A DNA stretch of 64,000 nt from Acidobacteriota bacterium (lineage in GTDB: Bacteria > Acidobacteriota > Holophagae > Holophagales > Holophagaceae): NCBI GenBank assembly GCA_016192145.1, contig JACPUT010000005.1, positions 62,001 through 126,000 on the forward strand, read 5' to 3'. The translations under genes were made by a program, and so were the position numbers. The first letter of the stretch is position 1. Every line of letters starts with the position of its first letter. Of this stretch, positions 8,348 to 16,552 are shown in pieces. The notes beneath the pieces were generated by a model. The model saw nothing but the letters and a program-made list of their open reading frames with translations. It ran no database searches and was not told where the DNA came from.

Positions 8348-9430
8348 TCACTGCTTGTGCTCCTGGAGCAGTTTTAGGAACTTCCCGAAGGCGCTGCGCG
8401 CATCGTGGGGCCCGGGCGAAGCCTCCGGGTGGTGCTGCAGCGAGAAAATGGGCAGCGTCCTATGCCGCAGCCCCTCCACCGTGTCATCGCTCAGGTGGCG
8501 GTGGGTGACCATGATCTCCGGCGGCAGGCTCTGCTCATCCACCGCGAAGCCGTGGTTCTGCGCCGTGATCTCGATGCGACCCGTCTCCAGATCCTGCACG
8601 GGCTGGTTGGCGCCACGGTGGCCGAACTTGAGCTTGAAGGTGGTGCCGCCGAAGGCGTGGCCCAGCAGCTGGTGGCCCAGGCAGATGCCGAAGATGGGGC
8701 GCTGGCCGATGAGCCTGCCCACCTCGGCCTGCATTCCAGGGAGGGCGCCGGGATCGCCGGGGCCGTTGCTCAGGAAGACGCCGTGGAAGCGGCTCGCCAA
8801 CAGCTCCGTGGCGGGCGTGTCCCAGGGGAACACCTCCAGGTGCAGGCCCGCGGCGCTGAGCTGATCCAGGATGCTCTGCTTGATGCCGCCATCGAGCACC
8901 GCCACGCGGTAGGCGGCGCCCTCCTTTACGATCTCGTAGCGATCCCTGCAACTCACCTCCGCGCAGAGGGCCTGCCCCGACATGTCCGGCAGGGCCTTGG
9001 CCTTGGCCACGCCCGCCTCCAGGCTGCCATCGCCTTCCGTCCAGATGATGCCGGGCTGGGAGCCCTGGTCCCGCAGGTGCTGAGTAAGCGCGCGGGTATC
9101 CAACTCCGTGAACACGGGGATGCGGTGCTTCTTCAGCCAACCGCCCAGCTCGCCCTCACTCAACACATGATCGGGCTGGGAGTTGAGGCGTCGGCACAAC
9201 AGGGCCGTGGCCCAGGGCTTGACGGCCTCATTGAGGTCCGCATGGATGCCGTAGATGCCCTGCTCCGGGAAGGTCATGGTGACCATCTGCCCCGCGAAGC
9301 TCGGATCCGTGAGGATCTCCTGGTAGCCCGCCATGGCCGTGGTGAACACCGCCTCGCCGCCGCCCCCGAAACCCAATGGCGCCCGCCCCCGGAAGATCGT
9401 GCCGTCCTTCAGGATCAAGTGCGCTCGCAT
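8348..9430 (-). CDS. carA: Carbamoyl-phosphate synthase small subunit
   Basis: A 360-residue glutamine amidotransferase subunit that hydrolyses glutamine and passes ammonia to CarB. The N-terminal small-subunit domain (AHLILKDGTIFRGRAPLGF, then EAVFTTAMAGYQEILTDPS) is followed by a class I GATase domain with the nucleophile in FGICLGHQ (Cys about 250) and the His/Glu pair in LQHHPEASPGPHD. ATG 9428-9430 was chosen because GGGGGAAG lies just upstream; 37 further in-frame codons upstream do not resemble CarA. The 5' side carries two terminator-like hairpins. Confidence 0.97.
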   Translation of the reverse strand: MRAHLILKDGTIFRGRAPLGFGGGGEAVFTTAMAGYQEILTDPSFAGQMVTMTFPEQGIYGIHADLNEAVKPWATALLCRRLNSQPDHVLSEGELGGWLKKHRIPVFTELDTRALTQHLRDQGSQPGIIWTEGDGSLEAGVAKAKALPDMSGQALCAEVSCRDRYEIVKEGAAYRVAVLDGGIKQSILDQLSAAGLHLEVFPWDTPATELLASRFHGVFLSNGPGDPGALPGMQAEVGRLIGQRPIFGICLGHQLLGHAFGGTTFKLKFGHRGANQPVQDLETGRIEITAQNHGFAVDEQSLPPEIMVTHRHLSDDTVEGLRHRTLPIFSLQHHPEASPGPHDARSAFGKFLKLLQEHKQ

Positions 9431-9504
9431 CGTTGCTTCCCCCTGGCAAGCCTTCGCAGGCCCCACTATGTCAACTCCTCGCGGAGTCCGGCATAAGGAT
9501 CCGT

Positions 9505-9538
9505 AAAAAAGCCACCCCGCACCGCGCGGGATGGCTTT
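9505..9538 (-). terminator. Intrinsic terminator-like hairpin upstream of carA
   Basis: Stem 9508-9520 with 9526-9538 (13 bp with one wobble), followed in the leftward direction by six T residues (9505-9510 on the complement). It is well formed as a leftward terminator but lies 75 bp before carA, after a second similar hairpin. Confidence 0.75.
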
Positions 9539-9549
9539 CAACGGCTCCT

Positions 9550-9580
9550 AAAAACCCCGCTTGGCCTTGGGCCAGCGGGG
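9550..9580 (-). terminator. Second intrinsic terminator-like hairpin upstream of carA
   Basis: Left arm 9555-9566 pairs with 9570-9580 with one bulge; the leftward transcript then reads five T residues (9550-9554 on the complement). Together with the next hairpin it either ends transcription from the hemerythrin-like gene or forms a carA leader. The rest of the 323-bp gap 9431-9753 shows no convincing gene. Confidence 0.7.
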
Positions 9581-9753
9581 CGGATCGATTGGGCGGTCCT
9601 TGGGGGGACCAAAGCGAGTTTATCGGAGGGTGGCACTTGAGAAACATCCTTTTTGTTTCAAGGCTTTTGCCGCATACTACTCCTTTGTTCCCAAGGTCGG
9701 CGAAGGTGGTTCCATCCCCCGCCCGAACCCCAGAAACGAATGCGGCGCCAAGG

Positions 9754-10173
9754 TTACTTTCCGGGCCTTTCCGCGGCGGGATACAGATGGGCTTCCTCCG
9801 CCTCGATGCGCATGCCCACGGCCGCGATCATCACCCTGGATTGGGCGATGAATCCATTCGGATCCTTCTGGATCGCTGATCCGCTGCGCCAAGTGGCGAG
9901 GTAGGCGCCAAAGGCCTCCCTGACTCCCCCCATGTCCTCGCTGTAGCGGTGGGCCAGCGCCGAAGCCTCCTCGCGGCCGCTGTTCAGCAGCGTCGGATAG
10001 AGCAACCGATCCTCCATGGCCAGGTGCACCGTGAGTTTGTCGGCCAGCTCGCCCAAGATCCGCCACGCCGGAATGCCATCCTTCGCCAGCTCCATCGGGT
10101 CGAGCAGCCTATCCAGCTCGCCTGCCAACACCCGCACCTCCTGGTGATGCTCCCGGTACCTCTGGGTATCCAT
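9754..10173 (-). CDS. Hemerythrin-like (HHE cation-binding) protein
   Basis: A 139-residue four-helix-bundle protein of the hemerythrin HHE type. Candidate metal ligands appear in REHHQEV near the start, in HLAMEDRLLYP in the middle, in ALAHRYSEDM and in AEEAHLYP at the C-terminus. Such proteins hold a di-iron centre and bind oxygen, nitric oxide or sense iron; the exact role here cannot be read from sequence. ATG 10171-10173 is preceded by GGAGCTTGC, better placed than the in-frame ATG nine codons upstream. It is divergent from tadA. Confidence 0.8.
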   Translation of the reverse strand: MDTQRYREHHQEVRVLAGELDRLLDPMELAKDGIPAWRILGELADKLTVHLAMEDRLLYPTLLNSGREEASALAHRYSEDMGGVREAFGAYLATWRSGSAIQKDPNGFIAQSRVMIAAVGMRIEAEEAHLYPAAERPGK

Positions 10174-10278
10174 GCAAGCTCCGATGGCCTTGACCTCCAT
10201 TCATCGGGAACCAAACCCGCCCGCATGATTCACAATCACCTCCAGCGCGTTGCCGCCCTGCCCTTCCGGACCCCGCCC

Positions 10279-10737
10279 ATGTGGACTCCCGACGATATCT
10301 ATTTCATGCGCCTCGCCCTCGAGGAGGCGGAGGCTTCCGAAAAGGCCGGCGAAGTACCCATCGGCGCCATCCTCGTGCTGGATGGCCGCATCGTGGGCCG
10401 GGGCCGAAACCTCCCCATCACCCAGCACGATCCTACGGCCCACGCCGAAATCCAGGCCCTGCGCAGCGCCGGCCAGTGGTTGCAGAACTACCGCCTCACG
10501 GACGCCACCCTCTACGTCACCCTCGAGCCCTGCCTCATGTGCTTCGGTGCCCTCACCCATGCCCGCGTAACCCGCGTCGTCTATGCCGCCAGCGATCCCA
10601 AGGTTGGCGTCTCCCAGCTGCAGGAAGCCCTCGCCCCCGCCAATCTGAACCACCGGATCTCCCTTGAGGGTGGGCTCCTCGCCGACGAGAGCCGCGCCCT
10701 CATCCAGGGCTTCTTCCACAGCCGGCGGGCCAAATAA
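10279..10737 (+). CDS. tadA: tRNA-specific adenosine deaminase
   Basis: A 152-residue zinc-dependent deaminase that converts the wobble adenosine of tRNA-Arg(ACG) to inosine. The zinc site is HAE (in TAHAEIQALR) and PCLMC (in LYVTLEPCLMCFGA), both intact, with Glu as the catalytic proton shuttle. The length fits TadA. ATG 10279 matches the family N-terminus; an in-frame ATG at about 10225 would add 18 residues and cannot be excluded because neither has a strong Shine-Dalgarno. Confidence 0.93.
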   Translation: MWTPDDIYFMRLALEEAEASEKAGEVPIGAILVLDGRIVGRGRNLPITQHDPTAHAEIQALRSAGQWLQNYRLTDATLYVTLEPCLMCFGALTHARVTRVVYAASDPKVGVSQLQEALAPANLNHRISLEGGLLADESRALIQGFFHSRRAK

Positions 10738-10766
10738 GCCCCATTTCTGGATAGACTGTTCGTTTC

Positions 10767-10854
10767 GGAGAGATGGCCGAGTGGTTGAAGGCACCTGACT
10801 CGAAATCAGACGTGGGGCAACTCACCGGGGGTTCGAATCCCTCTCTCTCCGCCA
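10767..10854 (+). tRNA. tRNA-Ser(CGA)
   Basis: An 88-nt class II tRNA. The acceptor stem pairs GGAGAGA with TCTCTCC, followed by discriminator G and an encoded CCA. The anticodon loop is CTCGAAA (anticodon CGA, reading UCG codons) and a long variable arm marks it as serine tRNA. The T-loop GGTTCGAATCC is intact. Confidence 0.97.
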
Positions 10855-10856
10855 AC

Positions 10857-10910
10857 AAAGCCGCTAAAACCCTGAAACCAGGAACTTTTAGCGGCTTTCA
10901 TTGTTTTTGA
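10857..10910 (+). terminator. Rho-independent terminator of tRNA-Ser(CGA)
   Basis: AAAGCCGCTAAAA and TTTTAGCGGCTTT form a perfect 13-bp stem immediately after the tRNA, followed by CATTGTTTTTG. A typical tRNA terminator. Confidence 0.9.
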
Positions 10911-11084
10911 ACCCTTCCCCCGCCTCCTTCCTCGAGCATGGATGGATGGGGGTCGCATTGGATTCCATTCATGGCATGCCCCCAAGCCATGGGTTGTCCA
11001 CGAGCCGATTGAAGGGTTCAGGCATTTCGCGTGGGCAACAGGAGGGTGGGCACCGCTTGGGCCTCGACCTCCCGGGTCCCGGCG

Positions 11085-11288
11085 TCACAGCCGTACGAAG
11101 GCAGGCACCGCCATGAGCGCGATTCCCACCAGGACGGTCAGAAGGGCGCCTTCAACGAAGTACGGGAAGACCATCAAGGCGACACCGCAAAGCAGCGGGA
11201 CGATCTTCTGTTGTTTCTTCCCGTAGATGAAGAACCCGGTTCCGATGGAGCCGAAGAGGATACCCCAGATGATGGTGGATGATTCCAT
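11085..11288 (-). CDS. Small integral membrane protein
   Basis: A 67-residue hydrophobic protein starting at ATG 11286-11288 with GAGGA nearby. Two or three membrane segments are apparent: STIIWGILFGSIGTGFFIYG, then IVPLLCGVALMVFPYFV, then ALLTVLVGIALMAVPAFV. The pattern recalls small uncharacterised 'amino acid transport-like' membrane proteins, but I assign no function. It reads away from the integron-type integrase at 11460, in the place where a first cassette would lie, but no attC site is recognisable beside it. The stretch 10911-11084 shows no gene. Confidence 0.6.
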   Translation of the reverse strand: MESSTIIWGILFGSIGTGFFIYGKKQQKIVPLLCGVALMVFPYFVEGALLTVLVGIALMAVPAFVRL

Positions 11289-11459
11289 GCCGTCCTCGCA
11301 GGGGAAGCGCGGGGAACCCAAGTTCCCCGCGGCTGATCCACCTGAACTGACTTTGGCAGAGTCGGAAGGCGGTAGGCATTGGTTTGGAGGGGTGTCCTCC
11401 GGTGAAAACGTCATCTCCAGGATCCAGCTCCGTCACATCGAGGGCCTAGATTCGAGCCC

Positions 11460-12449
11460 ATGTGCGAACCCCCGCCTTCTCCCGCCATGGAAGACGCCCT
11501 CGAAGACCTCCGCCGGGAACTCCGCCTCCGCCACCTGAGCTGGAAGACCGAGCGGGCCTACGTGGCGTGGGCGCAGCGGTTCATCCGCTACCACCAGGGA
11601 CGCCACCCCCGCGACCTGGGCCCGGCCGAGGTGAAGGCCTTCCTATCCCACCTCGCCCTGGATCGCCAGGTGGCTGCGGCCACGCAGAACAACGCGAAGG
11701 CTGCCCTTCGTTTTCTCTACCGATGGGCCTTGGGCGTGGACCTGCCCTGGCTGGAGGATATCGTCCACGCCAAGGTGCCGCGCCGGGTGCCGCGAGTGCT
11801 CACGGTGGAGGAGATCGCCCGGGTGATGGCCCGCGTCGAGGGGGCTCATGGGCTGGTGTTGAAGCTCCTCTATGGCGCTGGGCTCCGCCTCATGGAGGGC
11901 CTGCGATTGCGAGTGGAAGACGTGGACCTCGCCTCCGGCGAGATCTTCGTGCAGCAAGGCAAGGGGGGGAAGGACCGCATCACGATCCTTCCGAAGCGCC
12001 TCGTGGCGCCGCTGCGGGCCCACCTGGAGTGGGTCCGGGCCCAGCATGAGGCCGACCTCGCGGCCGGCCAGGGAGCCGTGGCCCCGCCGGACGCCCTGGG
12101 GCGCCGCTATCCGCACGGAGGGCGCGCGTGGGCTTGGCAATGGGTCTTCCCGGCCCAGACCTGTTCCCGGGATCCCAGATCCGGCGAGCTTCGGCGAACC
12201 CACCTCGGGCCTGAAAGCGTGCAACGGGCCATGCGGGTCGCGGTCCTCAAGGCGGGACTCGCCAAGCGGGCCTCGCCCCACATGCTGCGCCACTCCTTCG
12301 CCACCCACCTGCTCCAATCAGGGCAGGACATCCTCACGGTCCAGGAACTGCTGGGCCATGCGCGGATCGAAACGACCCTGATCTACATCCATCTGGTCAG
12401 CCGGGGCCGGAGGAATATCTCCAGCCCCCTGGATTGCCTCATCCCCTGA
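11460..12449 (+). CDS. intI: Integron-type tyrosine recombinase (IntI-like)
   Basis: A 329-residue tyrosine recombinase with all catalytic residues: Arg about 143 (GAGLRLMEGL), Lys about 171 (GKGGKDR), His-x-x-Arg at 274-277 (HMLRHSF), His about 300 (LLGHARIETT) and the nucleophile Tyr about 309 (LIYIHL). Between the Lys and the HxxR box it carries the extra segment characteristic of integron integrases, with ALGRRYPHGGRAWAWQWVF, RDPRSGELRR and THLGPESVQRAM, and it ends with a SPLD motif. IntI enzymes insert and excise gene cassettes at attI and attC. No cassette array is visible. The first in-frame ATG is used; an ATG nine codons later is also possible, and no clear ribosome-binding site decides. 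Confidence 0.92.
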   Translation: MCEPPPSPAMEDALEDLRRELRLRHLSWKTERAYVAWAQRFIRYHQGRHPRDLGPAEVKAFLSHLALDRQVAAATQNNAKAALRFLYRWALGVDLPWLEDIVHAKVPRRVPRVLTVEEIARVMARVEGAHGLVLKLLYGAGLRLMEGLRLRVEDVDLASGEIFVQQGKGGKDRITILPKRLVAPLRAHLEWVRAQHEADLAAGQGAVAPPDALGRRYPHGGRAWAWQWVFPAQTCSRDPRSGELRRTHLGPESVQRAMRVAVLKAGLAKRASPHMLRHSFATHLLQSGQDILTVQELLGHARIETTLIYIHLVSRGRRNISSPLDCLIP

Positions 12450-12561
12450 GCCCCGGCCAGCATTTCCCTGCCCATGCGCCCGCCGCCGATTTAGGATCAA
12501 TGAGGACGATTCCCCCCCGTGAGGCGCCCCGCGCCGCATCTCCCCGCATTACGGATCCTGC

Positions 12562-13317
12562 ATGCCCCAGCCCACCGATCAGGCGTTCCTCCCCTTTGAG
12601 GCCTCCGCGCCACCCCGCAACCCGCAGCCCAAAATGGCCTTTGTCCCCGAGACGAAGTTCGGGCTCTGGTTCCTCTCCACGGAGGTGTGGCGCATCCACG
12701 TGCTGGGTGTGGCCATGGATGATCTGCAGCGCCTGGCGCCGGATCTGCCCAAGGGCGGCGTGATCCTGGACCTCGGCACCGGCCAGGGGCACTCGCTGCT
12801 GGAGCTGGCGACCCGCTTCGAGCCGACGATGATCCACGCCGTGGATCCCGATCCCGACATCCCCGCCCGTTGCGCCGCCACGCGCGCCGCCTGCGCCGCT
12901 CCCGTGACCCTGCATCAGGCCCACGCGGAGCGCCTGCCCTTGGCGGACGCCTCGGTGGATCTCGTCCTCTGCCACCAGACGCTCCACCACATCGTGGGGC
13001 AGGAGGCCGCCCTCACCGAGATGTTCCGGGTGCTCAAGCCCGGCGGCCACTTGTTGCTGGCCGAGAGCACCAAGGCGTACATCCACAGCCCGATGATCCG
13101 CCTCCTCTTCCGCCACCCCATGCACGTGCAGCGCACGGCCCCGGAATACCTGCAGATGCTCCGCGAGGCGGGCTTCGAGGTGCGGGAGGATCGCGTCAGC
13201 ACCCCCTACCTCTGGTGGAGCCGCTGGGATGTGGGCGCCGTGGAGTGGTTCGGCTTCGGCGTGCCCAAGGAGCGGGAGGAGACGCTGCTCAACGCCGTGG
13301 TGCGCAAGCCGAGTTAA
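12562..13317 (+). CDS. Class I SAM-dependent methyltransferase
   Basis: A 251-residue protein with a Rossmann methyltransferase core of the Methyltransf_11 type. Motif I is VILDLGTGQGHSLLELA, an acidic residue ends the next strand (IHAVDPDPD), motif III-like LPLADASVDLVLCHQTLHH follows, and a GG-turn FRVLKPGGHLLLAES closes the core. The C-terminal part (APEYLQMLREAGFEV) resembles small-molecule methyltransferases. The substrate is unknown. It follows the integrase by 112 bp on the same strand. Confidence 0.85.
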   Translation: MPQPTDQAFLPFEASAPPRNPQPKMAFVPETKFGLWFLSTEVWRIHVLGVAMDDLQRLAPDLPKGGVILDLGTGQGHSLLELATRFEPTMIHAVDPDPDIPARCAATRAACAAPVTLHQAHAERLPLADASVDLVLCHQTLHHIVGQEAALTEMFRVLKPGGHLLLAESTKAYIHSPMIRLLFRHPMHVQRTAPEYLQMLREAGFEVREDRVSTPYLWWSRWDVGAVEWFGFGVPKEREETLLNAVVRKPS

Positions 13318-13351
13318 TAACAAGCTCACCACCAGAAGTTGGTTAGCCTTA

Positions 13352-14116
13352 TTACTTCTGAACCTTCGCGTCCTCGAGGATGACTTCGTAGGTGTAGCCC
13401 GATCCGAAGTCCTTGTTGAGGCGCAGGGTGCCACGCACGGTGATGATGTCGCCGGCCTTCACGGTTTCAGCGGTGGTGACGGTGAGATCGTGGGTCCGGG
13501 CCTTCTCGTCGCCGGTGCCATCCTGGAGGTGGGCCCAGTTCTTCTTGAGGATGTCGGGCAGGAACTTCACCACCTTGCCTCGGACGACGACGGTCTTGTC
13601 CTTCAGCGAGCTGCGCTGCGCGAACACTTCGCCGATGGTGCGGGCATCGGGGCCCGTGGCCTTCTCCACGTTCACGGGGCCCGCCTCCGCCACGGCGGGC
13701 AGGGCGCCCGCATGGGGATTGGCGGCGGGAGCGGAACCCGGCGCGCCGCCGGTTCCCAGGTTGCCGAAGTAAACCTGCGCGAAGGTGCGCTTGAGGCTCT
13801 TCGATTCGAAGTTGGTCATCTCGATCTGGGAGATGATGGTGGCCTCGGCCCCCACCTTCAGATCCGTGGTGGGCACGGCGGCCCACTTCTCACCGGCGGC
13901 CGTCTTGAGCTTGAGGTAGGTGTAGGGTTCGGCGTCCACCCGCTCCAGCACCTTGCCGGTGATGGTGTTGGCCTGGGGCGCCGCGGCCTCCATGCCCGCG
14001 GGAGCACCCTTCGCCTCCTCCGTGGGGGCGGCGACGTGGGGGGTCTTGGAACGGCAGCCGGTCACGGCCACCAGGGCGGCCAGGGCGAAGGGAAGGGCGA
14101 GGACGGAACGGCGCAT
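13352..14116 (-). CDS. Lipoprotein with two OB-fold-like regions
   Basis: A 254-residue predicted lipoprotein: signal peptide, lipobox VTGC with Cys about 20, then an Ala/Pro-rich linker. Two related beta-rich regions follow: ITGKVLERVDAEPYTYLKLK at 52-115 and GKVVKFLPDILKKNWAHLQDG at 160-250, the latter with ITVRGTLRLNKDFGSGYTY. The second pattern (VVVRGKVVKF...NWAHLQDGTG) is that of NrfJ/OB-fold-type periplasmic proteins. GGAGG lies upstream of ATG 14114-14116. It is convergent with the methyltransferase gene. Function unknown; likely anchored in an envelope membrane. Confidence 0.7.
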   Translation of the reverse strand: MRRSVLALPFALAALVAVTGCRSKTPHVAAPTEEAKGAPAGMEAAAPQANTITGKVLERVDAEPYTYLKLKTAAGEKWAAVPTTDLKVGAEATIISQIEMTNFESKSLKRTFAQVYFGNLGTGGAPGSAPAANPHAGALPAVAEAGPVNVEKATGPDARTIGEVFAQRSSLKDKTVVVRGKVVKFLPDILKKNWAHLQDGTGDEKARTHDLTVTTAETVKAGDIITVRGTLRLNKDFGSGYTYEVILEDAKVQK

Positions 14117-14254
14117 CGGTGAACCTCCAAGGCCTGGGCGGCTCGGCCCGTGACCTGGGGGTAGCCTACCGTCCCCAATTCCCGTGCGCCATCACACGGG
14201 TTTCCGGGCCCTGCAGTTGTGACTTCGGACAACCCGCCGGGAACAGAAAAGAAA

Positions 14255-14878
14255 TCAGACGGTGCCGAAGAGCCGATCCCCCGCATCCCCGAGTCCCGGC
14301 AGGATGTAGCCCTTTTCATTGAGCTGGCGATCGATGCACCCCAGCACGAGATCCACGTCCGGGTGGGACCGCTCCACGCGCGCCACGCCTTCCGGCGCCG
14401 CCAGCAAGCAGACCAGCGTGAGGTGCTTGGCCCCCGCGCCCTTCACCTCCGCCAGGGCCTCGCAGGCGCTCCCGCCCGTGGCGAGCATGGGATCCAGCAC
14501 GAAAACGGGCCGCGCCTCCAGCTCGGGCGGGAAGTTCTTGTAGTAGGGCACGGGTCGCAGCGTGGCGTGATCCCGGGCCATCCCCAGGTGCCCCACCTTG
14601 GCCGTGGGCAGCAGGCGCAGGAAGGCGGGCAGCAGGCCCAGCCCCGCCCGCAGGATGGGCACCAGCACGGGATCGCGCGGATCCATGCGGCGGCCCTCCA
14701 TGGCCTCCAGGGGCGTATCCACTGGCGTGGGCACCGTGGGAAGGTGGCGCGTGGCCTCCACGGCCAGCAGCAGGCCCAGTTCATCGAGCAGGTCCCGGAA
14801 GAGGGGCCGGGCCGTGCCCCGGTCCCGCAGGAGGGTGAGCTTGTGGTCCACGAGGGGGTGCTGAAGGACGCGGTGCAT
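14255..14878 (-). CDS. upp: Uracil phosphoribosyltransferase
   Basis: A 207-residue UPRTase that salvages uracil to UMP with PRPP. The PRPP loop is VFVLDPMLATGGSA (about 130-143) and the uracil-binding C-terminal stretch is GYILPGLGDAGDRLFGT; PILRAGLGL is also characteristic. Length and all motifs match bacterial Upp. It is an isolated gene between the lipoprotein and a divergent PLP decarboxylase. Confidence 0.96.
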   Translation of the reverse strand: MHRVLQHPLVDHKLTLLRDRGTARPLFRDLLDELGLLLAVEATRHLPTVPTPVDTPLEAMEGRRMDPRDPVLVPILRAGLGLLPAFLRLLPTAKVGHLGMARDHATLRPVPYYKNFPPELEARPVFVLDPMLATGGSACEALAEVKGAGAKHLTLVCLLAAPEGVARVERSHPDVDLVLGCIDRQLNEKGYILPGLGDAGDRLFGTV

Positions 14879-15027
14879 GGAACCTCCGGAGGACGGCCCC
14901 AGTGTGCCTGGATTGCCCCGGTCCGGCGGCGGGTTGTGCGCGAGGACGGGATGGACGCATCGGCAAAACCGCCCGCCCGGTCCTCCCGGCCGTGGGATGA
15001 TGGGCCGCCTCTGGAATAGGAAGGCCC

Positions 15028-16413
15028 ATGCACGAAGCCCTGCGTCTCGCGTACGAATCCTCCCTGGCCTTCCGGCGTGGCCTGCCCGATCGCCCGGTGG
15101 GCGCCCGGGCCACCTTGGCCTCGCTCCGGGCCACCCTGGGCGGGCCCCTGGGCGATGCCGGACAGCCGCCAGCGCAGGTGATCGCGGACCTCGTGCGGCA
15201 CGCGGATCCCGGCCTCATGGCCGAACCGGGCCCCCGCTACTTCGGCTTCGTCATCGGGGGCAGCTCCGATGCGGCCGTGGGCGCCGATTGGCTCAGCTCC
15301 GCCTGGGATCAGAACAGCGGCCTCTACGCCACCTCGCCGGCCCTGGCCGTGGTGGAGGAGACCTGCGCCCGGTGGCTGCTGGAGCTCCTGGGACTGCCCG
15401 AGCGCTGCGGCGTGGGCTTCGTCACGGGCTGCCAGATGGCCCACTTCACCTGCCTCGCCGCCGCGCGCCACGAGCTGCTGCGCCGCGCCGGATGGGACGT
15501 GGAGCAGGAGGGCCTCCAGGGGTCTCCCCGCCTGCACGTGGTGGTGGGCGACGAGGTGCACGTCACCGTGCCCCGGGCCTTGCGCTTCCTGGGCCTGGGC
15601 GCGGGCCGCATGGTGCGCGTGCCCGCCGACGCCCAGGGCCGCATGATCCCCTCGGAACTGGCGAAGACGCTGCAGCACCTCGATGGGCCCACCCTCGTCT
15701 GCGCCCAGGTGGGCAACGTGAACACCGGGGCCCTGGACGACGTGGATTCCATCGCCGACGCCTGCGCCCTGCGCAACGCCTGGCTCCACGTGGATGGCGC
15801 TTTCGGCCTCTGGGCCGCCGCCGTGCCCGGGATGCGCGGCGCATTGAAGGGCATCGAGCGGGCCGATTCCTGGGCCACGGACGCCCACAAGTGGCTCAAC
15901 GTGCCCTATGACTCGGGCCTCGCCATCGTGAAGGATGCCCGGGCCCACCGCGCCGCCATGACCGTGGCCGCCGCCTACCTCATCCAGCAGGAAGGCGACG
16001 CCGCGAGGGACGCCGTGGACTGGGTGCCCGAGTTCTCCCGCCGCGCCCGCGGTTTCCCCATCTACGCCCAGCTCCGCGCCCTGGGCCGCGACGGCGTCGC
16101 CGCCCTCATCGCCCGCAGTTGCGCCCTGGCCCGTCGCGCCGCCGAGGGCCTCGCCGCCATCCCTGGAGCCACCGTGCTTAACGAGGTGGCCCTGAACCAG
16201 GTGCTCGTGCGCTTCACGCCCCCCGATGGCGGCGACGCCGACGCCTTCACCAAGCGCGTGGTGGAAGGGGTGCAGGCCGAAGGCACCTGCTGGCTCTCCG
16301 GCAGCACCTGGCACGGCCTCGGCGTCATGCGCGTCTCCATCAGCGGGCAGGACACCACCGAAGACGACATCGACCGCAGCGTGGCGGCGATCCGGAAGGT
16401 CGTGGGGCACTGA
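15028..16413 (+). CDS. PLP-dependent decarboxylase (group II, aromatic-L-amino-acid/glutamate decarboxylase-like)
   Basis: A 461-residue fold-type I PLP enzyme. The cofactor lysine lies in WATDAHKWLNVPYDSG (HK motif), the PLP-stacking region is in GCQMAHFTCLAAARHELL, and the Asp contacting the pyridine nitrogen is in WLHVDGAFGLWA. HKWLNVPYDSG is typical of the pyridoxal-dependent decarboxylase family, which includes aromatic amino-acid, glutamate and 2,4-diaminobutyrate enzymes. The substrate is not readable from motifs alone. The gene is monocistronic, divergent from upp and convergent with copA. Confidence 0.85.
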   Translation: MHEALRLAYESSLAFRRGLPDRPVGARATLASLRATLGGPLGDAGQPPAQVIADLVRHADPGLMAEPGPRYFGFVIGGSSDAAVGADWLSSAWDQNSGLYATSPALAVVEETCARWLLELLGLPERCGVGFVTGCQMAHFTCLAAARHELLRRAGWDVEQEGLQGSPRLHVVVGDEVHVTVPRALRFLGLGAGRMVRVPADAQGRMIPSELAKTLQHLDGPTLVCAQVGNVNTGALDDVDSIADACALRNAWLHVDGAFGLWAAAVPGMRGALKGIERADSWATDAHKWLNVPYDSGLAIVKDARAHRAAMTVAAAYLIQQEGDAARDAVDWVPEFSRRARGFPIYAQLRALGRDGVAALIARSCALARRAAEGLAAIPGATVLNEVALNQVLVRFTPPDGGDADAFTKRVVEGVQAEGTCWLSGSTWHGLGVMRVSISGQDTTEDDIDRSVAAIRKVVGH

Positions 16414-16414
16414 A

Positions 16415-16541
16415 GATCGCGAATGGCGCGAATAGGGCGAATGACGCGAATAAAAACGGGAATGGTGTTCACCATCCAGGGTGGGGATTCATCCCCAACC
16501 CAAATTCGCGTTCATTCGCCCTATTCGCGTCATTCGCGATC
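16415..16541. repeat. GCGAATG inverted repeat between convergent genes
   Basis: Left arm 16415-16451 and right arm 16504-16541 are near-perfect reverse complements built from GCGAAT words, with a 52-nt central part. It fills the gap between the PLP decarboxylase and copA stop codons. Same word family as 8261-8347 and the nested palindromes. Confidence 0.85.
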
Positions 16542-16552
16542 CGCTTGATTCG

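Noticed and set aside
9431-9541. A 37-residue N-terminal extension of CarA
   Set aside because: It crosses one terminator hairpin and lacks similarity to CarA, and a strong ribosome-binding site precedes the inner ATG.
9466-9690. A 5-codon leader peptide (ATG CGG CAA AAG CCT TGA after AAAGGAG) and a ~60-codon frame upstream of carA
   Set aside because: The longer frame reads through both terminator hairpins and the short one has no regulatory codons; neither is supported beyond chance.
10911-11459. attC or attI sites next to the integron-type integrase
   Set aside because: I looked for paired RYYYAAC/GTTRRRY cores on both strands and found none; GTTGCCC and GTTGTCC occurrences do not fit.
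8261-16541. Short tandem GCGAATG words as a possible CRISPR array
   Set aside because: Repeat words are 7-9 bp, degenerate, without unique spacers of constant length, and no cas gene is present.
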